Source: Pseudomonas sp. PB120
GTDB lineage: Bacteria; Pseudomonadota; Gammaproteobacteria; Pseudomonadales; Pseudomonadaceae
DNA length: 64,000 nt
Direction: 5' to 3'
Assembly (NCBI RefSeq): GCF_009761815.1
Contig: NZ_RWIN01000051.1
Span: 186,001 to 250,000, forward strand
The position numbers and the translations under genes were made by a program. The stretch's first letter is position 1. Every line of letters starts with the position of its first letter. The notes beneath the pieces were generated by a model that saw only the letters and a program-made list of their open reading frames with translations, did not search any database and was not told the origin of the DNA. Shown here piece after piece: positions 51,525 through 60,763 of the stretch.

Positions 51525-54119
51525 ATGAACACTGAATTCCGCAAACCGCTGCCCGGCAGCCATCTGGATTACTTCGACGTCCGCGCGGCGGTCGAAGCCA
51601 TCCAGCCAGGGGCCTATGACACCCTGCCATACACCTCCCGCGTGCTGGCGGAAAACCTGGTGCGTCGCTGCGATCCGGCCACGCTCACCGAATCCCTGAA
51701 GCAGTTTATCGAGCGCAAACGCGACCTCGATTTCCCCTGGTTCCCGGCCCGTGTCGTGTGCCACGACATTCTTGGCCAGACCGCGCTGGTCGACCTCGCC
51801 GGCCTGCGTGACGCCATCGCCCTGCAAGGTGGTGACCCGGCGCAAGTGAACCCGGTGGTGCCGACACAACTGATCGTCGACCACTCGCTGGCCGTCGAGC
51901 GCGGTGGCTTCGATCCGGAGGCGTTCGAGAAGAACCGCGCCATCGAAGACCGTCGCAACGAAGACCGTTTCCACTTCATCAACTGGACCAAAAAGGCGTT
52001 CAAGAACGTCGACGTGATCCCGCCGGGCAACGGCATCATGCACCAGATCAACCTGGAGAAAATGTCTCCGGTGATCCAGGTGCGTGACGGCGTCGCATTC
52101 CCCGATACCTGCGTCGGCACCGACAGCCACACTCCGCACGTCGATGCGCTGGGCGTGATCGCCATTGGCGTCGGTGGCCTGGAAGCGGAAAGCGTGATGC
52201 TCGGCCGTGCCTCGTGGATGCGTCTGCCAGAAAGCATCGGCGTCGAACTAACCGGCAAGCTGCAACCCGGCATCACCGCCACCGACATGGTGCTGGCGCT
52301 GACCGAGTTCCTGCGCAAACAAAAAGTCGTCGGCGCATGGCTGGAGTTCTTCGGCGAAGGCGCGTCGGCCCTGACCCTGGGCGACCGGGCAACCATTTCC
52401 AACATGGCCCCGGAATACGGCGCCACCGCGGCGATGTTCTACATCGACCAGCAAACCATCGACTACCTCAAACTCACCGGCCGTGAAGACGAGCAGGTGC
52501 AGTTGGTCGAGAACTACGCCAAGACCACAGGCCTGTGGGCTGACAGCCTGAAAGGCGCGCAATACGAGCGCGGCCTGACCTTCGACCTGTCCTCGGTGGT
52601 GCGCAACATGGCCGGCCCGAGCAACCCGCACGCCCGTGTGGCAGTGTCGGATCTGGCAGCGAAAGGCATCTCCGGGAAATGGGAAGACGTGCCGGGCCAG
52701 ATGCCGGACGGCGCGGTGATCATCGCCGCCATCACCAGCTGCACCAACACCAGCAACCCGCGCAACGTGATCGCGGCCGGCCTGCTGGCGCGCAACGCCA
52801 ACAAGCTGGGCCTGACCCGCAAGCCGTGGGTCAAATCGTCCTTGGCACCGGGCTCGAAAACCGTTGCCTTGTACCTCGACGAAGCGGGCCTGACCGACGA
52901 ACTGGAGCAGCTCGGCTTTGGTGTCGTGGCCTTCGCCTGCACCACGTGCAACGGCATGTCCGGCGCACTCGATCCGGTGATCCAGCAAGAAATCATCGAC
53001 CGCGATCTGTACGCCACCGCGGTGCTCTCCGGTAACCGCAACTTCGACGGCCGGATTCACCCGTACGCCAAGAACGCGTTCCTCGCATCGCCACCGTTGG
53101 TGGTCGCCTACGCCATCGCCGGTACCATCCGTTTCGACATCGAAAAAGATGTGCTGGGCGTGGTCGATGGCAAGGAAATCCGCCTGAAAGACATCTGGCC
53201 GAGCGACGAAGAAATCGACGCGGTCGTAAAAGCCTCGGTTAAGCCGGAGCAGTTCCGCCAGGTCTACATCCCGATGTTCGCCATCCACGAAGACACCGGC
53301 TCGAAAGTGACGCCGCTGTACGACTGGCGCGAAATGAGCACCTACATCCGCCGTCCGCCGTACTGGGAAGGCGCGCTGGCCGGTGCTCGTCCGCTGAAGG
53401 GCATGCGCCCGTTGGCGGTGTTGCCGGACAACATCACCACTGATCACCTGTCGCCATCGAACGCGATCATGCTCGACAGCGCCGCCGGCGAATACCTGGC
53501 GAAAATGGGCCTGCCGGAAGAGGACTTCAACTCTTACGCCACCCACCGTGGCGACCACCTGACCGCGCAGCGCGCCACCTTCGCCAACCCGAAACTGTTC
53601 AACGAAATGGTTGTGGAAAACGGCAAGGTCAAGCAGGGTTCGCTGGCTCGCGTAGAGCCCGAAGGCCAGGTCATGCGCATGTGGGAAGCCATCGAAACCT
53701 ACATGGAACGCAAGCAGCCACTGATCATCATCGCCGGCGCCGACTACGGTCAGGGTTCGTCCCGCGACTGGGCGGCCAAGGGTGTGCGCCTTGCGGGTGT
53801 GGAAGCGATTGCGGCCGAAGGCTTCGAGCGCATTCACCGCACCAACCTGGTGGGCATGGGCGTGTTGCCGCTGGAATTCAAACCGGGCACCAATCGCCAT
53901 ACCCTGGCCATCGACGGCAGCGAAACCTACGACGTGATCGGCGAGCGCACCCCGCGTGCCGAACTGACGCTGGTGATCAACCGCAAAAACGGCGAGCGCG
54001 TCGAAGTGCCGGTTACTTGCCGCCTCGACACCGCCGAAGAAGTGTCGATCTACGAGGCGGGCGGCGTGTTGCAACGCTTTGCCCAGGACTTCCTCGAAGA
54101 GTCGGCGGTTGCCGTCTAA
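51525..54119 (+). CDS. acnD: Fe/S-dependent 2-methylcitrate dehydratase
   Basis: This 864-residue aconitase-superfamily protein dehydrates 2-methylcitrate to 2-methyl-cis-aconitate in strains that use the AcnD/PrpF route. Cysteine ligands of the [4Fe-4S] cluster are in ITSCTNTSNP and FACTTCNGMSG. The substrate-binding GADYGQGSSRDWAAKG and LPDNITTDHLSPS motifs are intact. Its length and pairing with prpF identify AcnD. It needs prpF to work in vivo. Confidence 0.95.
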   Translation: MNTEFRKPLPGSHLDYFDVRAAVEAIQPGAYDTLPYTSRVLAENLVRRCDPATLTESLKQFIERKRDLDFPWFPARVVCHDILGQTALVDLAGLRDAIALQGGDPAQVNPVVPTQLIVDHSLAVERGGFDPEAFEKNRAIEDRRNEDRFHFINWTKKAFKNVDVIPPGNGIMHQINLEKMSPVIQVRDGVAFPDTCVGTDSHTPHVDALGVIAIGVGGLEAESVMLGRASWMRLPESIGVELTGKLQPGITATDMVLALTEFLRKQKVVGAWLEFFGEGASALTLGDRATISNMAPEYGATAAMFYIDQQTIDYLKLTGREDEQVQLVENYAKTTGLWADSLKGAQYERGLTFDLSSVVRNMAGPSNPHARVAVSDLAAKGISGKWEDVPGQMPDGAVIIAAITSCTNTSNPRNVIAAGLLARNANKLGLTRKPWVKSSLAPGSKTVALYLDEAGLTDELEQLGFGVVAFACTTCNGMSGALDPVIQQEIIDRDLYATAVLSGNRNFDGRIHPYAKNAFLASPPLVVAYAIAGTIRFDIEKDVLGVVDGKEIRLKDIWPSDEEIDAVVKASVKPEQFRQVYIPMFAIHEDTGSKVTPLYDWREMSTYIRRPPYWEGALAGARPLKGMRPLAVLPDNITTDHLSPSNAIMLDSAAGEYLAKMGLPEEDFNSYATHRGDHLTAQRATFANPKLFNEMVVENGKVKQGSLARVEPEGQVMRMWEAIETYMERKQPLIIIAGADYGQGSSRDWAAKGVRLAGVEAIAAEGFERIHRTNLVGMGVLPLEFKPGTNRHTLAIDGSETYDVIGERTPRAELTLVINRKNGERVEVPVTCRLDTAEEVSIYEAGGVLQRFAQDFLEESAVAV

Positions 54120-54132
54120 CACACGCAGCACA

Positions 54133-54157
54133 GACACGGGACTTTGAGTCCCGTGTC
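54133..54157 (+). repeat. Hairpin between acnD and prpF
   Basis: GACACGGGACT and AGTCCCGTGTC pair around TTG. There is no long T-run, so it may act on mRNA stability or attenuation rather than full termination. Confidence 0.8.
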
Positions 54158-54175
54158 CGTTTTGAAGGAGCATTC

Positions 54176-55366
54176 ATGTCTCACGCACCGCAAATCAAAA
54201 TCCCCGCTACCTACATGCGTGGCGGCACCAGCAAAGGCGTGTTCTTCAGCCTGCAAGACCTGCCCGAAGCGGCTCAGATTCCGGGCCCGGCCCGCGATGC
54301 CTTGTTGCTGCGCGTGATCGGCAGCCCCGACCCGTACGACAAGCAAATCGACGGCATGGGCGGCGCGACTTCCAGCACCAGCAAAACCGTGATCCTGTCG
54401 AAAAGCATCAAGGCCGATCATGACGTCGATTACCTGTTCGGCCAGGTGTCGATCGACAAGCCTTTCGTCGACTGGAGCGGCAACTGCGGCAACCTGTCGG
54501 CGGCGGTCGGTTCGTTCGCCATCAGCAATGGCCTGGTGGACGCCAGCCGCATTCCGCACAATGGCGTGGCGGTGGTTCGGGTGTGGCAGGCCAACATCGG
54601 CAAGACCATCATCGCGCACGTGCCGATCACCAACGGCGAAGTGCAGGAAACCGGTGATTTCGAGCTCGACGGCGTGACCTTTCCGGCCGCCGAAGTGCAG
54701 GTCGAATTCATGGACCCGGCGGCGGAAGAAGAGGGCGGCGGTGGTTCGATGTTCCCCACTGGCAACCTCGTGGACGACCTCGAAGTACCCGGCGTCGGGA
54801 CCTTCAAGGCGACCATGATCAACGCCGGTATCCCGACCATTTTCGTCAATGCCGAAGACATCGGTTACACCGGCACCGAATTGCAAGGCGCGATCAACGG
54901 CGATCCGAAAGCCTTGGCAATGTTCGAGACCATTCGTGCCTACGGCGCCTTGCGCATGGGGCTGATTTCGAACCTGGACGAAGCGGCCAAGCGTCAGCAC
55001 ACGCCAAAAGTGGCGTTCGTGGCCAAGCCGGCGGCTTACGTTGCGTCGAGCGGCAAGGCGATTGCGGCGGGTGATGTCGACCTGCTGGTGCGCGCGCTGT
55101 CGATGGGCAAGTTGCACCACGCGATGATGGGCACCGCCGCGGTGGCGATCGGCACGGCCGCCGCGATCTCTGGCACGCTGGTCAACCTCGCCGCGGGCGG
55201 CATCGAACGCAACGCGGTGCGCTTCGGGCATCCGTCCGGCACCTTGCGCGTAGGCGCCGAAGCCAGTCAGGTCAACGGCGAATGGACCGTGAACAAAGCG
55301 ATCATGAGCCGCAGTGCGCGGGTGTTGATGGAAGGCTTCGTCCGCGTGCCGGGTGACTCCTTCTGA
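54176..55366 (+). CDS. prpF: 2-methyl-aconitate cis-trans isomerase
   Basis: This 396-residue protein has two diaminopimelate-epimerase-like halves. Motifs MRGGTSKGVFF, DGMGGATSSTSK, SGNCGNLSAAVGSF and the end segment RFGHPSGTLRVGAE are typical. It isomerises the trans product made by AcnD to the cis form needed next. It follows acnD after 56 bases and a hairpin. Confidence 0.94.
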   Translation: MSHAPQIKIPATYMRGGTSKGVFFSLQDLPEAAQIPGPARDALLLRVIGSPDPYDKQIDGMGGATSSTSKTVILSKSIKADHDVDYLFGQVSIDKPFVDWSGNCGNLSAAVGSFAISNGLVDASRIPHNGVAVVRVWQANIGKTIIAHVPITNGEVQETGDFELDGVTFPAAEVQVEFMDPAAEEEGGGGSMFPTGNLVDDLEVPGVGTFKATMINAGIPTIFVNAEDIGYTGTELQGAINGDPKALAMFETIRAYGALRMGLISNLDEAAKRQHTPKVAFVAKPAAYVASSGKAIAAGDVDLLVRALSMGKLHHAMMGTAAVAIGTAAAISGTLVNLAAGGIERNAVRFGHPSGTLRVGAEASQVNGEWTVNKAIMSRSARVLMEGFVRVPGDSF

Positions 55367-55392
55367 CCCGGATCCCGAGATAAACACAATAC

Positions 55393-55485
55393 CCTGTGGG
55401 AGTGAGCCTGCTCGCGATAGCGGTGGGTCAGTCGACATCAGTATCGGATGTGATTCAGTCATCGCGAGCAGGCTCACTCCTATAG
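55393..55485. repeat. REP pair, family C, between prpF and prpD
   Basis: CCTGTGGGAGTGAGCCTGCTCGCGAT and its near-complement ending in CTCACTCCTATAG. Confidence 0.88.
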
Positions 55486-55579
55486 TTAATTGCATTGCCA
55501 AAACAAGAAATTTGTCACTGACTGAGATTTAACCTGAACCGAGGTCCCATCAACGAACCACTTCCAGAGTGAATCGAAC

Positions 55580-57064
55580 ATGAGCGCCAACGTCGACCTC
55601 AACAACCGCCCCGACTACGACAGCGTCCTGCAGGACATTGCCGATTACGTCCTGAACTTCAAAATCCAGTCTGTCGAAGCCCTCGACACCGCCCGCAACT
55701 GCCTGATCGATACGTTGGGCTGCGGCCTGCTGGCGCTGCGTTTTCCCGAATGCACCAAACACCTTGGCCCCGTCGTCGAAGGCACGGTCGTCCCTTTCGG
55801 CGCGCGCGTGCCGGGCACCAGCTACCGACTCGACCCGGTCAAAGCCGCATGGGACATCGGTTGCATCGTGCGCTGGCTCGACTACAACGACACCTGGCTC
55901 GCTGCCGAATGGGGGCATCCCTCCGACAACCTCGGCGGCATTCTTGCCGTGGCCGATCACCTGTCGCAAAAACGCCTGGCCAATGGCGACACACCGCTGA
56001 CCGTTCGCACCGTACTGGAAGCCATGATCATGGCTCACGAGATACAAGGCGTGATCGCCCTGGAAAACTCCTTCAACCGCGTAGGTCTTGATCATGTCTT
56101 ACTGGTGAAAGTCGCTTCCACGGCCGTGACCGCCAAACTGATGGGGGCCAATCGCGAGCAACTGTTGTCGGCGTTGTCCCACGCCTTTGCCGATGGTCAG
56201 GCGCTGCGCACGTACCGGCATGCGCCGAACGCCGGGTCGCGCAAATCCTGGGCGGCGGGTGATGCATCCAGCCGTGGCGTGCGCCTGGCCGACATCGCGA
56301 TGCGCGGCGAGATGGGCATTCCCGGTGTGCTGACGGCGCGGCAGTGGGGTTTTTACGACGTGCTGTTCAGTCACACCAACAACGACCTGGCGCTCAAGCC
56401 CGAAGACAAACGTGCCTTCAGCTTCTCGCGGCCCTACGGCACGTATGTGATGGAAAACGTGCTGTTCAAAATCAGCTTCCCGGCCGAATTCCACGCGCAA
56501 ACCGCCTGCGAGGCGGCCGTGACATTGCATCCTCAGGTGAAGAATCGGCTGCACGAGATCGACAAGATTGTCATCACCACCCACGAGTCGGCGATCCGCA
56601 TCATTTCCAAGGTCGGCCCGCTGGCCAACGCGGCGGATCGCGACCACTGCATTCAATACATGACCGCCGTGCCGTTGGCCTTCGGCACTCTGGTGGCCGA
56701 GCAGTACGAAGACGACTTCCACGCCGCGCACCCGATCATCGACGTGCTGCGCGACAAAATGGTCATCGTCGAAGACCCGCAGTACACCCGTGAATACCTG
56801 GAAGCGGATAAGCGCTCCATCGCCAACGCGATCCAGGTGTTTTTCAAGGACGGCTCCAGCACCGGGAAGGTGGTGGTGGAATATCCAATCGGCCATCGCC
56901 GCCGCCGCGCCGACGGTATCCCGTTGCTGGAAGACAAGTTCAAGGCCAACCTCGCGACCCGTTTCACGGCGCAGCGCAGCGCCGAGATTTTTGCGTTGTG
57001 CAAGGATCAGGCAGCGCTTGAGGCAACACCGGTCAACCGCTTCGTGGACCTGTTCGTCATCTGA
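55580..57064 (+). CDS. prpD: 2-methylcitrate dehydratase
   Basis: This 494-residue enzyme of the MmgE/PrpD family reads [37 protein letters not shown] and ends the prp cluster. Both dehydratases (AcnD and PrpD) are present, which is common in Pseudomonas; they may act on different isomers or PrpD may act mainly as a citrate dehydratase. Length matches the family (about 480-500). No prpE is in the window. Confidence 0.93.
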   Translation: MSANVDLNNRPDYDSVLQDIADYVLNFKIQSVEALDTARNCLIDTLGCGLLALRFPECTKHLGPVVEGTVVPFGARVPGTSYRLDPVKAAWDIGCIVRWLDYNDTWLAAEWGHPSDNLGGILAVADHLSQKRLANGDTPLTVRTVLEAMIMAHEIQGVIALENSFNRVGLDHVLLVKVASTAVTAKLMGANREQLLSALSHAFADGQALRTYRHAPNAGSRKSWAAGDASSRGVRLADIAMRGEMGIPGVLTARQWGFYDVLFSHTNNDLALKPEDKRAFSFSRPYGTYVMENVLFKISFPAEFHAQTACEAAVTLHPQVKNRLHEIDKIVITTHESAIRIISKVGPLANAADRDHCIQYMTAVPLAFGTLVAEQYEDDFHAAHPIIDVLRDKMVIVEDPQYTREYLEADKRSIANAIQVFFKDGSSTGKVVVEYPIGHRRRRADGIPLLEDKFKANLATRFTAQRSAEIFALCKDQAALEATPVNRFVDLFVI

Positions 57065-57081
57065 CCAGGCTTACACAAACC

Positions 57082-57183
57082 CCTGTAGGAGCTGGCTTGC
57101 CAGCGATGGTCGTCAACGATAACGCGCGCCTGCTGGATGGGCGCGGCGCTCTTGAGTGCATCGCTGGCAAGCCAGCTCCTACA
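57082..57183. repeat. REP pair, family A with compensatory change
   Basis: TGTAGGAGCTGGCTTGCCAGCGATGG and its complement; the inner stem is GCTGGC/GCCAGC instead of GCGAGC/GCTCGC. Confidence 0.9.
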
Positions 57184-57196
57184 AAGGGCATCGTGT

Positions 57197-58150
57197 TCAG
57201 GCTTTAGACCATTTCTCCAGCGGCAATTTGGTGATCGCAAACCCGGCCAGCAACGTTGCCGAATACACCATCAACTCCCGTGAAAGACTTTGCCCCTCGT
57301 ACCACGCGCCAATCACCACCGCGAACACCGGGAAAATGATGAACACGAACGACAAAATGATCGGACTCAACCGCTTGAGCAACAGGAAATAAACGATAAA
57401 CCCGCCCACCGACGCCACCAACCCCAGATAGAACAGGGCGCCCCAGGAACGCAGGCTGATTGCATCGAACACTGGCGCTTCAACGTTCAACCCCGCAATA
57501 AACAACATCAGCCCGGCGATGCCGATCGGCAGGGTGTTGTAGGTGATCACGCTGATCGCACTGCCATGTTTTTTGGTCACCACGTAACACAGCGCATGCA
57601 TCACCGCCGCGCAGAGAATCGCCAACACGCCAAACAACTCGGCATGATCCAGGTGCAACCCTTGGCTGCGGATAATCATGAACAGGCTGCCAAAGCCGAT
57701 GGCGATGCCGAGCCCTTGTGACGGGTAGATTTTCTCCCGCAGAAACAGCGCGCTGAACAGCAGGATGAACACCGGCATGCAGCTGAAGAGCAGGGCGGTC
57801 AGGCCGGATGAAACGTGCAGCTCGCCGTAGTTGAGCAAGTAGTAGGGCAGGCTGAAATACGACAGCGTGACGAACACGAAAAACCAGCGGCTCTGTTTTG
57901 GAAACAACAGGGGCTCGCGACGTAGAAGCGCAAAACTCAAAAACAACGGAAAGGCGATCAGGAACCGCAGGCCGGCAGCGGTCAGCGGCGGCACGGTTTC
58001 AACGGCGATCTTGATGCCCAGCCAGGTCGTGCCCCAGCTCAGGCACACGATCAGGAACAGCACGCTGGTGACCAAGGCGGGGAACCAGGAGTTTGCAGGG
58101 TTCGAAGTCGTACTGAGAGCGCTGGGCATGGTCTTATTCCTGTTTGTCAT
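57197..58150 (-). CDS. EamA/DMT-family membrane transporter
   Basis: This 317-residue protein has about ten membrane helices and two EamA repeats (VCLSWGTTWLGIKIAVETVP, then SWGALFYLGLVASVGGFIVY). The family exports small metabolites, amino acids or related compounds across the inner membrane. It is divergent from a MocR-type regulator, so it is probably controlled by it. An alternative start is the ATG at 58129 (MPSALSTTS), which drops 7 residues. Confidence 0.9.
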   Translation of the reverse strand: MTNRNKTMPSALSTTSNPANSWFPALVTSVLFLIVCLSWGTTWLGIKIAVETVPPLTAAGLRFLIAFPLFLSFALLRREPLLFPKQSRWFFVFVTLSYFSLPYYLLNYGELHVSSGLTALLFSCMPVFILLFSALFLREKIYPSQGLGIAIGFGSLFMIIRSQGLHLDHAELFGVLAILCAAVMHALCYVVTKKHGSAISVITYNTLPIGIAGLMLFIAGLNVEAPVFDAISLRSWGALFYLGLVASVGGFIVYFLLLKRLSPIILSFVFIIFPVFAVVIGAWYEGQSLSRELMVYSATLLAGFAITKLPLEKWSKA

Positions 58151-58222
58151 CGGAATTGACCTTCTTCTGCAAAAGGTCTATCCCTGATTGCACCTGTTTT
58201 CAGCACGCTATTCGGGGCGCGA

Positions 58223-59632
58223 ATGACTGTCAAAGTAAGTATTGCCATGGTGTCAATCCTGCGCGACGGCCTCGCCAACGGCGTTGGGGTGAAATACAAA
58301 CGCCTGGCCGACGCGGTCGAGAAAGGGATCGCTGAAGGTCTCATCGAGCCGGGCTGCAAGCTGCCACCGCATCGATTGTTGGCAGACAGTCTGGGCGTCA
58401 CCATCGGCACCATCAGTCGTGCGTACGGAGAGCTCGAACGTGTGGGGTTGGTCGTCGCCCGCGTAGGAGACGGCACCTACGTGCGTCAGCGCGGGATGGA
58501 GCGGCCGCGGGATGTTGGCTTTCGCAACGTCAGCGACGAGCCGCAGCCGTTTTTCGACATGAGCCGTAATCAACCGATTCCGGGGCAGGAAGCGCTGTTT
58601 TTGAGTCAGTCCCTACAGGCGCTGGCCCTTGATCCAGAGGCGTTGCAGTCCATCAGAGGCTACGTCGCCGAGGCTGGATTGCTGCGCTACCGTGCCGCCG
58701 GCGCGTACTGGCTTCGGCACCACGAATTTGTTCCAAAGGCCGAACAGATCGTCTGCGTGAACGGCGGCCAACACGGCTTGTTGTGTGCCTTGATGGCACT
58801 GTTGAAGGCGGGCGACACCCTGCTGACGGAGCACCTGACCTACCCGGGTTTGATCAGCGTCGCACGGATGCTGGGGATAAAACTGATCGGCGTCGGCATG
58901 GATGATGAAGGGCTTTTGCCTGACGCTCTGTCGGAAGTGTGCCGCCATCATCGTGTCACGGCGCTGTATTGCACGCCGACGATCCAGAATCCTACGGCGG
59001 CCGTGATGTCCGTCCCACGACGTGAGGCCATTGCAGAGGTCTGTCGACAGCACAATCTGTTGATTATCGAAGATGAAGCCCACGCGGTATTGGCGCAACA
59101 GCGACCATTACCCTTGAGCCATTTCGCGCCGGAGCGTTCGGTGTTGATCGGTAGCCTGAGCAAAGCGGTATCGGCCGGATTGCGGATCGGGTACCTGCAC
59201 GCGCCGCAGCCGTTGATCGGACGCTTGAGCGCAGCGGTGCGCGGGACGTGCTGGATGGCCAGCCCGCTGACGATGGAAGTGGCGAGCCATTGGATCGAAC
59301 ACGGGATTGCAGAGCAGTTGCTGGCTCAGCAGATTGCTGAAATCGGTCGGCGCAAGGTGTTGGTCAGTGGTCTGCTGGAGGGGTTGGCGTACAAAACCCA
59401 TCCCCATAGCCCGCACTTCTGGATCGAAGTCCCAGAGCCGTGGCGGGCGTCGCAGATTGAGGCGGAGCTCAAGGAGAAGAATTATCGGGTCGCTACTGCG
59501 GAAATGTTTGCGGTCGGGCATGGGGCGGTGCCGCAGTTTATTCGGGCGAGTGTGTGTAATTCTGCGGGGGATGACGGGATGTTGTTGCGGGGGTTTGATG
59601 CGCTGGCGGGGGCACTGGCTGAGACCGAGTAA
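58223..59632 (+). CDS. MocR-type GntR regulator with aminotransferase-like domain
   Basis: This 469-residue fusion has an N-terminal winged helix-turn-helix (KGIAEGLIEPGCKLPPHRLL, ADSLGVTIGTISRAYGELER) and a fold-type I PLP domain with Lys314 in IGSLSKAVSAGLRIGY and the PLP-phosphate/pyridine motifs NPTAA and IIEDEAHA. PLP or an amino compound is expected to be the effector. It is divergent from the EamA gene, its likely target. ATG 58247 is an alternative start. Confidence 0.9.
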   Translation: MTVKVSIAMVSILRDGLANGVGVKYKRLADAVEKGIAEGLIEPGCKLPPHRLLADSLGVTIGTISRAYGELERVGLVVARVGDGTYVRQRGMERPRDVGFRNVSDEPQPFFDMSRNQPIPGQEALFLSQSLQALALDPEALQSIRGYVAEAGLLRYRAAGAYWLRHHEFVPKAEQIVCVNGGQHGLLCALMALLKAGDTLLTEHLTYPGLISVARMLGIKLIGVGMDDEGLLPDALSEVCRHHRVTALYCTPTIQNPTAAVMSVPRREAIAEVCRQHNLLIIEDEAHAVLAQQRPLPLSHFAPERSVLIGSLSKAVSAGLRIGYLHAPQPLIGRLSAAVRGTCWMASPLTMEVASHWIEHGIAEQLLAQQIAEIGRRKVLVSGLLEGLAYKTHPHSPHFWIEVPEPWRASQIEAELKEKNYRVATAEMFAVGHGAVPQFIRASVCNSAGDDGMLLRGFDALAGALAETE

Positions 59633-59637
59633 TCGTT

Positions 59638-59746
59638 CATCGTCGGAACGCCGCCCGGAGCCGGCTCACTCCCACATTGGATCGTTGTCGTACACAGGAT
59701 TTGTGTTCGCTGGAGATCAAATGTGGGAGCGAGCCTGCTCGCGATG
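59638..59746. repeat. REP pair, family C, with chimeric left arm
   Basis: The left arm starts with CATCGTCGGAACGCCGCCCG, shared with the chimeric copies at 41703 and 63181, and continues CTCACTCCCACATTGG; the right arm is canonical (GTGGGAGCGAGCCTGCTCGCGATGG). Confidence 0.78.
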
Positions 59747-59770
59747 GCGGCCTGACAGGCGCTAGAAGAA

Positions 59771-60589
59771 CTACTTGAACCGCCGCTCGACCCCTTTCTC
59801 CACCAGGATCTTCGCCGAAATCTCTTCCACCGAAAAATGCGTGGAATTGATGTGCGGGATGTTCTCGCGGCGGAACAGATTCTCCACTTCGCGCACTTCG
59901 AACTCGCACTGCGCATAGCTCGAATAGCGGCTGTTGGGTTTGCGCTCGTTGCGGATCGCGGTGAGGCGGTCCGGGTCGATGGTCAGGCCGAACAGCTTGT
60001 GCTGGTGGGCGCGCAGGGCGCTCGGCAGCGTCAAGCGCTCCATGTCATCTTCGGTCAGCGGATAGTTGGCGGCACGAATGCCGAATTGCATGGCCATGTA
60101 CAGGCAGGTCGGGGTCTTGCCGCATCGCGACACGCCGACCAGGATCAGGTCGGCCTTGTCGTAATAGTGCGTGCGGGCACCGTCGTCGTTGTCGAGGGCA
60201 AAGTTCACCGCTTCGATGCGCTCCATGTAATTGGTGTTGGCACCAATGGAATGGGACTTGCCGACGGTGTAGGAAGAATGCTCGGTCAATTCCTGTTCGA
60301 GCGGCGCCAGGAAAGTCGAGAAAATGTCGATCATGAAACCATTGGACGTTGCGAGGATCTCACGAATGTCCTGGTTGACGATGGTGTCGAAGATGATCGG
60401 CCTGCAGCCGTCGGTTTCGGCGGCTTTGTTGATTTGTTGTACCATTGCGCGCGCTTTATCCGCGTTGTCGATGTACGGTCGCGTGAATTTGCTGAAGGTA
60501 ATGTTTTCGAACTGCGCCAAGAGGCTTTGACCCAGGGTTTCGGCTGTGATGCCCGTGCCGTCGGAAATAAAGAAAGCAGATCGTTTCAT
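59771..60589 (-). CDS. ppsR: PEP synthase regulatory kinase/pyrophosphorylase
   Basis: The ATG at 60589 gives 272 residues ([20 protein letters not shown]), the exact length of this DUF299 family. The P-loop-like [16 protein letters not shown] and the motif FISDGTGIT are present. It phosphorylates and reactivates PEP synthase using ADP and pyrophosphate chemistry. It is divergent from ppsA, its substrate. Confidence 0.94.
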   Translation of the reverse strand: MKRSAFFISDGTGITAETLGQSLLAQFENITFSKFTRPYIDNADKARAMVQQINKAAETDGCRPIIFDTIVNQDIREILATSNGFMIDIFSTFLAPLEQELTEHSSYTVGKSHSIGANTNYMERIEAVNFALDNDDGARTHYYDKADLILVGVSRCGKTPTCLYMAMQFGIRAANYPLTEDDMERLTLPSALRAHQHKLFGLTIDPDRLTAIRNERKPNSRYSSYAQCEFEVREVENLFRRENIPHINSTHFSVEEISAKILVEKGVERRFK

Positions 60590-60763
60590 TTGCACCTTGG
60601 GCCTTAAGCTCGTGACGATTCTTGGATATGATAGGCGCGATTTGCCGGCCGCCAATGGCCCGCATTCTCACTTATTTTCCAGGTCCAGGCCATACAGCTG
60701 GCAAACGCTCCCAAGAGCAGCCGGCTTCTGAGCTTTTCCAACACAGTTAGTGGAGAGATCACC

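Noticed and set aside
52248-54173. 641-codon open frame antisense to acnD
   Set aside because: It is a mirror of high third-position GC in acnD, with His/Arg/Gln-rich sequence and no domain.
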